Of a DNA stretch of 64,000 nucleotides, positions 52,517 through 64,000 are shown piece after piece. Under the pieces are notes generated by a model. It was given only the letters and a program-made list of their open reading frames with translations. It did not search any database and had not been told where the DNA came from. The first letter of the stretch is position 1; each line of letters starts with the position of its first letter. The stretch is from Tubulanus polymorphus (taxonomy: Eukaryota > Nemertea > Palaeonemertea > Tubulaniformes > Tubulanidae). Location of the stretch: NCBI RefSeq assembly GCF_964204645.1, contig NC_134026.1, positions 29,406,650 to 29,470,649 on the forward strand. The letters run 5' to 3'. A program made the translations under genes and the position numbers.

Positions 52517-52623
52517 CGTTTATTCTAGTCCAGTTCTATTGCTGTCTTCATTAGCTGATAAAAATCCTCTCCAAGAGTAATACACAAACTTACAAAACGA
52601 TACGTAATTTCGACAGAAAAGAA

Positions 52624-52629
52624 TTTATT
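52624..52629 (-). terminator. Poly(A) signal of NUP155
   Basis: AATAAA on the minus strand about 130 bases after the NUP155 stop. The convergent NDOR1 and NUP155 transcripts end within roughly 100 bases of each other. Confidence 0.5.
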
Positions 52630-52757
52630 TTCATACAAAATGATTATTTTAAGTAAGTATAAACATGATACATGTATAAACATTAGAATAAAGTATCTCA
52701 AAAACCACGCTTTGAAATTACGCAAAATTTTCCCTATTGAACAAAAGATTTTTAGTG

Positions 52758-55700
52758 TTAAATGAGTCTATCAAGTTTGGCTTGTAATCCTTTGAAATCA
52801 CGGATAAGCTGATTGACAGGGATATCTATGCTGCTAGTTGATTGAAGTTCGACCAAATATCCGGCAAGTGCATCCAAACAAACAGTAGTAAACTGACGTC
52901 TGTAAAAACAACAAAATCAATTTAACATCAAAAAGTTACACAAGTTCATTAGTCTGTACTGGGTAGGTATCAATATGCCATTGAAAGGAGTGTGCTGATA
53001 AAATGTCTAATATCTGGTGTTTGTACGAGTATTTGTTTCAATTAAAAACTTAAGAACCGAATATCTGAAAAGGTAGGGTCCAGCTTGCATTAAATAAGGT
53101 TATGTTTACCTCTCATAAACTGGTACTAGAGCTGGAGTATCTGTGAATGCTAGAATCAGTTGATGAACAGCAGATAATAAATGTAATGGTTTTTTACTGG
53201 TTACCCAGAATGGATCCTGTAAGAAATGAAACACATTTTTACCGGGATGATTCAATAATTAAATACTGAAAACAAAACCTTATCACGCAGAGAGTGAATA
53301 ATCTTACCTTTGATTTGATCAGTCTATCATAAATTTCCAATAGAGTAGTTATTTTCACTCCGCAATCGATTAGAATAGTGAAAACCCATTTAGAGTCGAA
53401 ACCTAACTGACAACTTCTCTTTTCTAAATACTGTATTAGAAATGCTGAAACGATCGATTAAAGTTTTTAATACACTGTTTAACTTGATACAGGCTTACGA
53501 TTTGTGGAATGTTTATACAGTAACACGTACCAACAGGGAAATATCTCTCAGTAGCCGAGTAACTTCTGCCCAATGATACAATCTTATTACTCAATATTGT
53601 CATCGCTGTTTGAGATGGAATGTTAGCAGTCGTATTCAATTCTGTAAAATCCATAAATCATGACTTCAATCTCATATTTACACAACCAAAGATTGAGGCG
53701 AAGACAAATATGTGGTGTTATGGTCAGTTGCCCGAGACAAGTTGTTGTTTACTTTCTCACCATAAGAGGAACAGAAGTTATTACCTTTTTCAATGATATC
53801 CTGCCAAAGCGATTCAACCAAACTAGGGTCATAATGACTAGCGCAGTGGATGATAGCTAGTTTACTTTCTGCGATATCGAACCTTTCAGCGAAATCGCCG
53901 TATAACTGAAATTCAACCAGATGAATGAATGAATTCATTTTTACTGTGAATATTATGAGTTGATTCCACGTTATACTCACAGTAGTTATATCTAGCAGTT
54001 CAGAGTTCAATCGACTGATAGCCTCCTCGAGTTGTGGTACGGTTGCTGGTAGTCTTTGTAAAGTTTCGAGCATCTGTATTTGGAGTCTTGCGACGTCCAT
54101 TTTCTCCTCGAGTTCGTGGAGGAATTCGCCGTCTGCTCCAGAAACTCCTCGTATTGTGGAACTTTTAGCGCACATGATCGCTCGTGATAAATATTCAATA
54201 CGCTGCTGTAATGTCACATCAGTTCTACAATATGATTAATACATTACTAACTTACAAAAATCATACAAGAGACACTTGAGAATTAAAGCTTTCTATTATA
54301 TATGTACGAAACCTCGTTTCATCACAAACCGAGAATTTCATCCCAAATTTGACAATTTTAATAAGTTGATACTGGATATAACGAACTAGCCGCTATAATG
54401 AACATATTTTCTAGTCACCTGACCCAGTTCCACAGTTGTAAGTTAAAAGTTGACTCAGATTTAACTTGTTGAAAATGAACTAATTTCAACTCGGTTAACC
54501 CTAGCTCAGAACTGTGGAAGTGGATCCTGAAGTTCGTTGAAGTTCGAGTCTATAAAAGTTACAATAGACTCCGCTTGTCTCATAATTCACATGACTAATG
54601 AATTTTTTCCCCAAGACAGCAAGCGAATTCTGGAGTAGGTGGACCAACCATAATTCATCATCGCATGAAGGGAAAAAAAACCTTTAAGATTTTGTGATAA
54701 TCCTAAGGCAATTGACTCGCAAGGCAAACGCAAGTGAATTAACAAGAGACAATGAATATAAAGTTCACATACTGTTGTCTGTCTGCTAGTTTAGCTTGAA
54801 TCTTTGCCGCGGCTTGATAATTCTTGGTTTTCTCATAGTATTTCCACAACAGGTCCAACATTTCAGTCTCCTGCGCATTATGCTCAGTGGGTGCTTTCTT
54901 CAAAAATGCTTCAAGGAACGGCGATTGTATCTAGAAAACGAAAGTGCATAGGTAATGTAAATTGACACTATTAAACTCCATCAGTTTCATTCAGCGTATT
55001 TCAAACTACAATTGCACCTCTAAAAGTTTTTCATATAATTTCTGTTCGAGCAACCATTCATAGAGCGCTACATGGAAGAGTTGATCATCAGACCTTAAAG
55101 CCAGTTGAAACATTGACTCGCTCTGTAACAGAAAAGGTAAAATAGCCATTTAATCGATTGGGTAAAATACTAAAGAGAAAAAAGAGGAACGATACTCACA
55201 TACTGTTCAGCTTCATTGCTAGTTAATCTATCAGTATCCACAGCAGGAGGGGGTCCAGGTGTTCTAGGAACACTAGGTGATTGCGGATGTAGCATACTAG
55301 TCGATAACAAGCCTCCCAGCGTATCAGTTATACATTTATAAGCTTGATTTCTGCAATATTAATCATATCAAAATTTCTAAAAGAACCACAGGTGATCAGT
55401 ATGATCCGCATGCCTATTGAACTATCACAGCCACTTACCTTTTAAAGAATGCTTCCATTCCTGGATAATCGACTGTTAATGCACCACCGCACGAATAGTA
55501 ATGCAACGCTAACTGTTGAGGGTCACATTTATTGGCGACGCATAAACTCAAATCAACGATTCCCTCGTAGAAATGAACGAACGCAAAGTAATTACAAACA
55601 GACGGCAAATTAACACTGATAGCTATATTCTTATATAACTGAAAAGAAAACAATTCGAAAAACATGTGAAAACAATGAAAACGAATGAATTTAGAATAGT

Positions 55701-58700
55701 CAGCAGTTGAACAGTTTTAGCACAATTTGTTTAATCCTGATGTTTTAAACCAAAGTGTCAAATTTCAACCAAGAATTGCAAAATTGGATCTTGGATATTT
55801 AACTCACCGCTAAAGCCTCTCTAAGAATTGCTTCTCTTTCATTTGGATTTTGAATTGTTTTTACAGTCTGAAGCATTTCGTTTGCCTTGAAATATAAACA
55901 TAATTCGTTAGACAGTTGAAAGTTGTGTATGCTGTGCTTAAAGACGATCATTATTTATGTCATCATACCTTAGAACAAATAGCGTCCTCAGTGCTGTACA
56001 GAGTTGGACAAACTTCACGTAGTCTGCCACTGATAGCATCAACTGAAGCATTATCATTCAGATAATTGCGGATAATACTCGATACTAGTTCCTGACACAG
56101 CTAGTAATCAAAACAAAAAACAAAATCGTCAAACTTTTCGCCTCATGAAAAAAGAAGAGATTCAAATCATAACGTCAACTTACCTCTTTTCCAACAAGAC
56201 AAAACTGTCTGAATGTCATGGATTTTATGGTGTTTGTATTACGCTAGAAAACAACAAACAATCAATAAAATTGTTTTAACACGCATTATTGTAAAATATT
56301 CAGATACGCATGTGTACCAACCTCATCAAGCATAGCTATAACTGTATGGAACTGATGATCGCAGATTATCTTCCATAATCCAAGAGCCTCATAAGTCCTA
56401 TTAATCAACACTAGTATCTGTTGAAGGGAGGTTTTCTCATGAGTTTGAGCTTCAGCTGAAATAAAATAACAAACTGATATTACTTCTCAATAGTTTTTAA
56501 AATGTGAAGAATGAAGATGAACTACCGGTATATATACATTACCTTGTTGTTTCCTATACTGATCATCCATTTGACCCACAAGTCGACTTTGTTGAAAACT
56601 GGTCGTTCTACAATAATTGGAAGCATTAGATTCTCCTGATGCTTCTAAATATGCTATATAAAGTCCAGGATCCAGTTCCACAGTCGTGAGTTAGAGTTAA
56701 CTCTGAGTTAAAGTTAGTTCATTTTCAATGAGTAAACTCAGAGTCAAATCTTAACTCACAACTGTGGAACTGGACCCAAATTGCTTACTTACCCATCAGC
56801 GAGGCCTTGAGCGGAGAAATGAGTATTTGATTCGATAAAATCTTTCAAACCTTCCAAATGTTTAAGGAACCAACTAAGTTCTTCACTACTAAAGCGACTG
56901 CTTAGCTGTAAACAGCAACGAACAATTCATCTTACACAAAATAGATTAAATTTCAAAAATTCTAAATGAAGAATCATTCTTACAAATTCCTTTCCTCCGC
57001 AATTCAATGGCTTGTCGGACACAATTCTCATTTCCCAAATTGGCCTTAAAGTTAACACAAATCGAGTTTAAGTCATAAACATTCTCACAATAACATAATA
57101 CTCACATAACAAATAGTCAATTTACCTTAGAATACGAGATAGGTATAAACATATGCCATTATGTTTGCCCGAGAATTTGATATCCAGAGTGAAGTTTGGA
57201 CCAGTCGACGAACCAAACTGTGATTTCTGAGCGAACACTGTGTTAGGAGTGGACATCTGGATCGGTTGCGAGCCTAAAAATATCATTTCGATAATATATT
57301 TCAATGAACAAAGATTTTGAGCGATGGAACACCACGGTGGGTGATAGAAGAGTAAAGTCTTACCATGAGCAGGTGTTGCAAACGGAATTGTTTGAGACAT
57401 CGGTGAACTAGGCTGAAATCCTGAAGTACGCGATGCTGAAATTAACAACTTTAAGGTTAGTTTCAGGTTTGTTTTTTAAGCATCCGAACTGAAATCAAGA
57501 ATACCAACAAAATCGTACCAACAGCCGGAGATTGCGGGAAACCCGGTCCGATATTTCCAGTTTGTGACGGAGCGGATGAGAGGTAATTATACGTGGATTC
57601 TCCGCCGTACAAGAAGAAAGCTCTCGTCGCCCATTCAACTATGTGTTGATTCGACGGAGATCGGGAACAACAAAGAATCAAACACGTAGCACACGCTTGC
57701 TCTTCTTTATGCAGCTGAAAGAACGCTTTCACTTCCTCATTATCCGCGCCTTGATTTCTAATGAGAAGTTGTTGTAATTGATTCACCGGTAAATATTTAT
57801 CCATTAAATGCGATCCCTAAAATCAACAGACAGTTTATATCAATAATAGAATAACCACACTGAACTGTGAAGAATAGAAAATATACATTTAAAACCCACT
57901 ATATATGAATTTACAAGATTCTGAAAATAGTACCTGGGTCCAAAATATTGTCTTTTAACTTTTGATAAATGAATCATGTTATCAATCTTTTAAGTTTATG
58001 CGTATAAACCGGGGTTGTGGGTTATATATCATCACATCCATCGGATAATAGACTGATGATGATATAATGGCGTACCTTAGAACTAAGAAGAACAAATCTT
58101 CTGATTGGTTGGATATGTTGACTAACCACGATTGGTGGGTCACATTTTCCCGGCGTTTTAAAAGAGTCATCAGCTTCGAATCTCGGTAAACGAACTGGTA
58201 TTTCTGATAGAACCCACGTCCGTCCATCAACTGGAGTCATCGTCTAAAATAAACACATCAATCATTAGTGATTCAATATTTCCCATAAAAAACCGTCAGT
58301 AAGTTTGACTGTATCATTGAGAGACACCCACAATATCAATTTAAACATTCTGTTATTGTTTATTTTTGTTATTTTTCATATAAACTCCAGAGATGGGTGA
58401 AATAATTCCATCCTACGTAAGAACAAAAGCAATATAGGTAATAGTTATTTGAATTGATATTGTGGGTTTCTCAATGATATTCACGAAGATTGGAAATAGT
58501 CTTAATCATTTACATTGATTTAGAGACTTTACCTGTGTTTCCATGAGTTGCTGTTGAAAAGGGAAAGTATCGGCGCCGAGAGTCCACAATACATCACTAT
58601 CTACTTCTTTCCGAGAGGATGATAGAACTAAAGTACCTGCAAGATATAAACCTCATTAGTCAGATAAATTTATCCTGAATTTCATCTAAGATACAATCAT

Positions 58701-60836
58701 TGATTTTTCATAATACCTTTACTATAGTAAGCTTTATGTACGTTACACGGTTTCTGAGGAGATCCACTCGCTGAGAACCCTGGCGGAAGTCTAACGTGAA
58801 CCAATGATAACATCGACGGGCGACGATTCTGACCAAAATAATCAGTAGTAAAATACAAGCGAACACCTTTATAGGTGATCGCTACTAAATGAACATTCAC
58901 AGACTCTGATTTAGGTATCGCTGAAATGTGGATTATTTCTTTGAAATTTGTACGATCGATAGTCCTGAAAAATAACAAACAGATTTCATAAAGCAACCAG
59001 CGATCCTAAAAAGCCAATCAATTAACACAGTCAAATACCAGTACTTAAGACAATGACAGAAACTGTGACGCGCGATCTTATAATCTCAACAAATTTCCCT
59101 GACTTATTTAAATGGTTTATGTCTCGTATTGTTAAGGTTTATAAGTTACCTGGCTATAAGAGAGGCATTCTGCTGCGTCGTTTGTTGCGATACTGCCGCT
59201 ATTCGACTCATACTGCAACCATTTTCACCTAAATCATAAACCTACAAATAACACAAATACAACACATGAATAACTGCATTGATTAAATGAATAAAATCTC
59301 CTGAAGTGATTGTAGAATTTACCTGTATTGTTGCTTTTTGTGATCTCGTGTATAAAATGTGTCTAGATTCATCGATACTGATCTGCTGTAGGGGATCTAT
59401 AAATACATACAAACTATTCACATACCCTTCCATCATTCACAGCACAGGTTCTCCTAATCTAATTAATGACTTACCGTCTTCAGCTAGTGAGAAATTGAGG
59501 AACGACGGCATCAGAAACGACAATGTACTCGTCGAATGATTCACTTTACGACATTTCCTACTGAACCAACCATCTTCCGCTTGATAAATCAGTTCGTAAA
59601 GACAGCCGTCTTTACCAGCCATAAATATACGACCGTTCTCCGAGCCATTCACCGATATCATATGAGTGCCATCGGTAGGGATAGAGAACAGCGGGTCGGG
59701 CAGTAAATGCATCTCACCAAAACAACGATTATCTTCATGCAATGTACCTGAATGAAATGAACGAATTCACTTTACTTATCAAGCTAGTACTGTTAGTAAA
59801 ACGGGGTGGCCACTTTACTTTTAACCCGGTAAGGAATATCAGACATAATGATATAACGAGACAAAAGCTGGAAAATAAGTCAAACTATCATTAGAATTCG
59901 ATGAACTCACCATCAAATGGTTGAACAAAACTGACTCCGAGTAACACGATATCGACAGGTGTAGCTAAACACAATAAGTACTGAATATGTGGCTGAAATA
60001 TTCCTTAAAAAAAGAAAACTATCATCGATTAAAACAGCTTCACGTGTGGTAGAAGTACGATCGAATACTCTGCAGTTATCAAAGATGCTTACCCGGTTTA
60101 GGTATGATTAAACCAGCGCAGAGTATAGTATCGCTTAAACCATCAAAATACGCTAAATCAGACCTGAAATTGAAGATACACAGTCAATTTTATAGCATTA
60201 AATATAACAAATTCTATTTGATGGAATAAATAACGCATTAACTACGCACCCGTCTTCATAATTCCAAACAAATATATCGCTATCGATAGACAACCAAGCA
60301 CGACTGATTTCTGGAAACAATCCCATCATACAATGATACTGCATATCTATTCAAAATGTTAAAGATATTCTCAAATCAAAAAGGGCTTGTCTCGTATATA
60401 GCTGGGGGTTTAAAATCAAACATTTACAACCGTGTTAGAAACGCATTTATTCTAAAGGATACGAGCAAATTGTTCAACAAGCTCCGGGGGCAACGGAACA
60501 CGTTTTACAGAGCTAATCTCCGATAAAGAATCCAATCCAACTTTCGGATCGGAGAGAATTGGATAATCGACTTCATGCAGACCGCTTAAAGTTGGTTGTT
60601 CTGAAAAGCGTAAAAATCATCGAAATCAATATTGATCGGATATAAAACTTTAGAATAATTAAATAGTTAGAGACTGTAGATAGGGACTTACTGTGTGAGG
60701 CTAAACCTAGTAAATCAGATAGGTCTCCATATGCTTTATCAGCTTGTAAATTCTGTTCCACTAATCGACACGCGTTCTCAAGATCATCTTGTATTACACT
60801 GGCATTTGATGGCGGCACTGCAACAAATGATGCCAT
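52758..60836 (-). CDS. NUP155: Nucleoporin NUP155, inner-ring scaffold of the nuclear pore
   Basis: Thirty-one exons give 1,379 residues in frame (human about 1,391): 60836-60692, 60600-60463, 60346-60250, 60163-60093, 60003-59911, 59747-59475, 59396-59323, 59241-59150, 58964-58717, 58636-58533, 58243-58076, 57816-57519, 57435-57364, 57273-57126, 57044-56984, 56905-56793, 56607-56543, 56455-56322, 56243-56184, 56100-55969, 55885-55808, 55638-55439, 55350-55200, 55122-55018, 54930-54773, 54224-53981, 53905-53785, 53641-53531, 53444-53308, 53216-53110, 52899-52758. The N-terminal beta-propeller carries [63 protein letters not shown] and [14 protein letters not shown]; the C-terminal helical solenoid carries [35 protein letters not shown] and [10 protein letters not shown]. 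The start [10 protein letters not shown] follows an acceptor (ttttag) just upstream and aligns with the family N-terminus. Introns hold two related foldback repeats. Confidence 0.95.
54421..54527. repeat. Foldback repeat, copy 1
   Basis: Inverted arms 'gacccagttccacagtt' and 'aactgtggaagtggatcc' enclose a 'ttaactt...gttaac' core with a 'gaaaatgaac' centre. It lies in a NUP155 intron and belongs to the same family as the copies at 56668 and 63938. Confidence 0.8.
56668..56776. repeat. Foldback repeat, copy 2
   Basis: Arms 'ggatccagttccacagtcgt' and 'actgtggaactggaccc' with an internal 'gagttaactctgagtt'/'aactcagagtcaaatcttaa' stem. Cleanest hairpin of the family, in a NUP155 intron, about 109 bp. 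Confidence 0.85.
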
Positions 60837-61811
60837 TTCTTCTAAAAATGGAAACATCATCAATAAGTCAATATAGTCTGAATACCAGTCGTTGTTACGG
60901 TTCTGTTTCAGAAACTTCAAAGACACTGTTCCATTCCATCTCGCCTGGTATCTCATAAAGCTCCTGAATCAACATCTAGCAACATCTAGGGCTCAAAGTC
61001 AAGATGTAATCTTCATAAATAAATTACATTCTTCTGATAAAGTAAGGTAATCAATAAATGATAAGACCCGCCAGCCCAACCACGTCGAACGTAGATTTGA
61101 CAGACTATTTTAGCCGCGAAATGAAACATCAATCATTGTTTTCGAGGCACCATAGATCAATTCAGAGATGTAACACATAAACTACAATATCAAAATAATG
61201 ACTGTGCGTAGATACATTTCATAAAGACAGTAAATCAAACAAATATTGTAAAGAAAATTTAAAAAATACACGAGAAAATCGTTAACCAAAATAAGATTAC
61301 AAACCGGGTGTTCTTTGTCGACGACCTTGAGCTTTGTGGAGCAACGATTGAATTGAATTGATGTGGTTACCAAATTCAAATTCAATTTCAAATCGGCAGC
61401 TATCAACCAAGGTATCGTATTATGAATTTAAAATGGTTATAAAAAAACCTTTTTTTTTATTTTCTATCTTCTGATTAGGCCTGTGCTACATTTGTCCAAA
61501 GCTTGTTCCGAATATTTTTCTCAGATATAATTCTATGCTCTTCTTGAACACATCTCGAAAAGTCTTGCATTTGCCTTGGCCATTTGCAGTGAAACTATAC
61601 GTCTGAATTAACATTGTTTTTGGATTGCTAAACAGCTAGAAGTCAATAAAACATTTAGTAGAAGTCAATATAACATTGTCAAATTCATTCATAAATGTAT
61701 CAATAATCACACGAGTGAATGATATCTTTTTTGTGCTTTGGGAATGGATGGAGTGGTAAAGGAGATAGAAATGAATTTATGCATTATATTTGTCATTGCT
61801 ACAGGTGGTTG
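60837..61811. other. Head-to-head spacer NUP155/unknown gene
   Basis: Nearly 1 kb without a supported coding exon. An acceptor-like site immediately upstream of the NUP155 ATG suggests a non-coding first exon of NUP155 in this region; promoters of both genes are expected here. Confidence 0.45.
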
Positions 61812-63848
61812 ATGTTAATGATGGAATTTATTCATGATGATGATGATGATGTTCAAATATTGGAAGTATCATTGCCTCCTGCCACCATCCTCCATCCACC
61901 TGATGATTTATCGCGCAATGTCAAATATTGGTATGAACTTTTGAAGTTGGAAGAACATCAGCAGCAGATCACAAATACAAGGAAAATAAAACAAGATCTT
62001 AGCAAAGACCTTATCAATTTATCGCAAGTTTTCAATTCGTTAGTGGTAAGTCAATGTGTGGGAATGACCCTTGGGTTCAGTTTCAAATATTTTCAGTTGG
62101 TGGTAAAAGAATACCTCCAATGATTACGTAGCTAACTAATTGAAAATGTGAAGTAAACAAAAAATTGGAGTTTAAAAGCTTACCACCAATGATTAGGTAA
62201 CTACCGGTAACTTGAATGTGAAGTAAACCAAAATTTTTAATTCAACCCTCAAGGGGGTGCCCTTGGAAGGTTGGGTGCTTATTTCTATGAATCATTAGGC
62301 CTACTTGAAACTGGACCATGTGAATTATAGCAATGTCTTCGTCTTAAACAATGATAATGATTTCAGGATAATCCACTGCGTGTATTTGAGATGTATCCTC
62401 AGTTAGGGAATCTATTTAATCTATTAGCCTACAGTTCAACAGTGACACAGAATCAACAAACGTACCAAGCATTTCTACAGTGTTTATACCCTTTATCAGC
62501 TCTTAAATCTGATGATGTCCGATTAAAGAAAATCAGCATCTGGGCACTGGTGATTATCATCCTTATTTATTGTCATAAAGAATTTGTTTTTTCGAAATCG
62601 TCCATAAATATTTTCTTTTTTTTCCTCTAGAGACTCATCAGAAAAACTGTTTGTTCAACTTCAAAATCAATGTATGGTTTAGTTCGGTCTGTCGGTTATA
62701 GTCATCCTGATTGCTTACAGTTACATATTGAAAAAGTAAGAATTTTATTGGAGTCTAATTTGCTGCTGTTCAATTAGTTATCGTAGATCGAAACCCATAA
62801 TGACAAAATTTTCGGCTTTCAAGGAAAATCCATTGTCAAGAATGATTAGGTTTTTGTTGAAAACCAAAGCTCTGAGAATCTTAATTTTTTTTCTGTTTTT
62901 GTTTGCAGTTTTTTACTCATTGCGAATTTTCAACCACTTGATAAGTCGTTATTCTCTTTTCAGATGATAGCCAGAATGCGCACTACTTTTAACCAGTGTT
63001 ACGATTTATCCCATATTCCATTGATACTCGAGGTACTGGATTTCGTTGTAGAATATCCAGCAATTATTACCCCGATTTATTCAGATCTCATGAATTGGTT
63101 GATCAGAATTCCTCCAAGTGAAGCAGCTACTGTTTGGCAGAAAATTAGTGAAATCGTTTATATCAAAAAGGTTCCATGCGGTATGTTTAGAACATACAAA
63201 GTGTGTAACGTACTATAGGGCGTATTATGAAATTAAACTTATCTTTCAAAGATGTTTAAAAATGTCATTTGATAAATTCTACTATGGAATAGACAGGAAT
63301 TCTCACACTAGAATCATATGCAATAAGATTTCGAAGAGCTATTAAAGAGAAAAGTCAATATTTCTGTGGGTTAATGACACCCAAAACATTGTGGTTTCAT
63401 TTTGATATATTTTCAAAATCTTATTCCATGAAATGGGGCATTTTATTCACCTACAGTTGACACAGTGTTTTATTTGTCTACTACAGAGTATTCGTGTCTG
63501 AAGTCGTTATGGATGAATCACAGGCAAAGTATGGAGATGGAATTACTGAAAAATATCAAAGCGAATATAGAACAATCGCGTTATATATCGGTTTTTGAAA
63601 TGAAATCAGCTTTGATTCATGAAAATATTGTATGTATTTTGCATAAAAGCTGTGAAGGTGTTGAATTTTTCAACCTGTTGTGAGATGCTTTTAATTGTGT
63701 TTTTAAGGTTCAGGCTGCAGCCTCCAGTGCACACATACTCTCAATGCTTATACTGATGTTACATGATTTATATCAACGGACTGGTCGTGATTTGAGACTC
63801 ATTCATTTCTCAACTGCTCTTTTCAGATGTATTCAACAATCCACTCGG
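61812..63848 (+). CDS. Unidentified helical protein, 5' part of a gene running off the window
   Basis: Six exons join in one frame (61812-62045, 62367-62549, 62631-62735, 62964-63180, 63487-63629, 63708-63848), giving 341 codons with good splice sites; the last donor (GTAAAG, 63849) leads beyond the window. The first exon follows an acceptor at 61804, and ATG 61812 is only the first convenient Met, so the true start may lie in an upstream exon. The protein begins with an acidic stretch (MEFIHDDDDDVQILE) and then consists of alternating amphipathic helices (for example MYPQLGNLFNLLAYSS, FLQCLYPLSALKS, MYGLVRSVGYSHPDCLQ, LEVLDFVVEYPAII), as in HEAT/armadillo-type solenoids. I do not recognise the family with confidence; a meiosis-inhibitor MEI1-like or other large solenoid protein is one possibility. 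No transmembrane segment or catalytic motif is visible. Confidence 0.6.
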
Positions 63849-63937
63849 GTAAAGAGAGCTACTTGTATTCTTCTCCAGGACCCAGTTTTATAGACTCAGT
63901 GGTTAACTCTGTTCATTTTCAATTGAGCTAGCCCCCA

Positions 63938-64000
63938 GGACCCAGTTCCACAGTCGTGAGTTAGAGTTAACTCTGAGTTAAAGTTAGTTCATTTTCTACT
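63938..64000. repeat. Foldback repeat, copy 3 (cut by window end)
   Basis: The left arm and core are nearly identical to the left half of the copy at 56668, from 'ggacccagttccacagtcgt' to 'agttcattttc'. The right arm lies beyond the window. A diverged relative with 'ggacccagttttatagactc' stands directly upstream at about 63878-63930. Confidence 0.8.

Noticed and set aside
53678-54217. Single 179-codon frame in NUP155 continuing through an intron
   Set aside because: Homology shows two exons (54224-53981 and 53905-53785) with the intron between translated by chance.
56608-56653. Upstream acceptors for the NUP155 exon at 56543
   Set aside because: Those AG sites are out of phase with the previous exon; the acceptor ending at 56608 restores frame and matches the family ([11 protein letters not shown]).

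Overview
This window is nuclear DNA of an invertebrate animal. It is AT-rich, its genes have many short GT-AG introns, and nearly every protein is a single-copy metazoan housekeeping gene. PRIMPOL, FAM184, a TP53I13-like gene and CCDC186 occur together, which points away from flies and nematodes. A lophotrochozoan or other slowly evolving marine invertebrate is plausible, but the species cannot be fixed from the sequence. Exon models were built by hand from splice signals, reading phase and remembered protein similarity. The complete models keep frame from start to stop, which is the main internal check; single boundaries may be off by a base or so.

Layout: CCDC186 (-, 1765-9454); a secreted chymotrypsin-fold protease (+, 10801-12181) tail-to-tail with PRIMPOL (-, 12433-15220); the LIM-domain-binding cofactor LDB/Chip (+, 17138-25095), with a 3.8-kb first intron and a duplicated LIM-interaction exon; a UPF0390 small basic protein (+, 27212-28055) tail-to-tail with a secreted DUF3105/TP53I13-like protein (-, 29053-33561); a 4.7-kb stretch without a supported gene (33.6-38.2 kb) holding a 168-bp TA tract; FAM184A (+, 38225-43461) tail-to-tail with the APC/C subunit CDC23 (-, 44150-49036); NDOR1 (+, 49598-52505), divergent from CDC23 and tail-to-tail with NUP155 (-, 52758-60836); and the 5' part of an unidentified helical protein gene (+, from about 61.8 kb) that runs off the window.

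Mobile DNA sits mainly in introns: a nearly palindromic 412-bp MITE and a 5'-truncated LINE with an intact 317-codon reading frame (both in CDC23), and a family of foldback repeats of about 110 bp in NUP155, near LDB and at the right edge.

There is no operon or gene-cluster logic; the genes work in separate pathways (Golgi/dense-core vesicle trafficking, replication restart, LIM-homeodomain transcription, mitotic exit, cytosolic Fe-S assembly, nuclear pores). The most notable finding is in LDB: two adjacent copies of the exon encoding the LIM-interaction domain, differing mostly at synonymous sites. Splice-acceptor choice could give a cofactor with an alternative, truncated LIM-binding tail.
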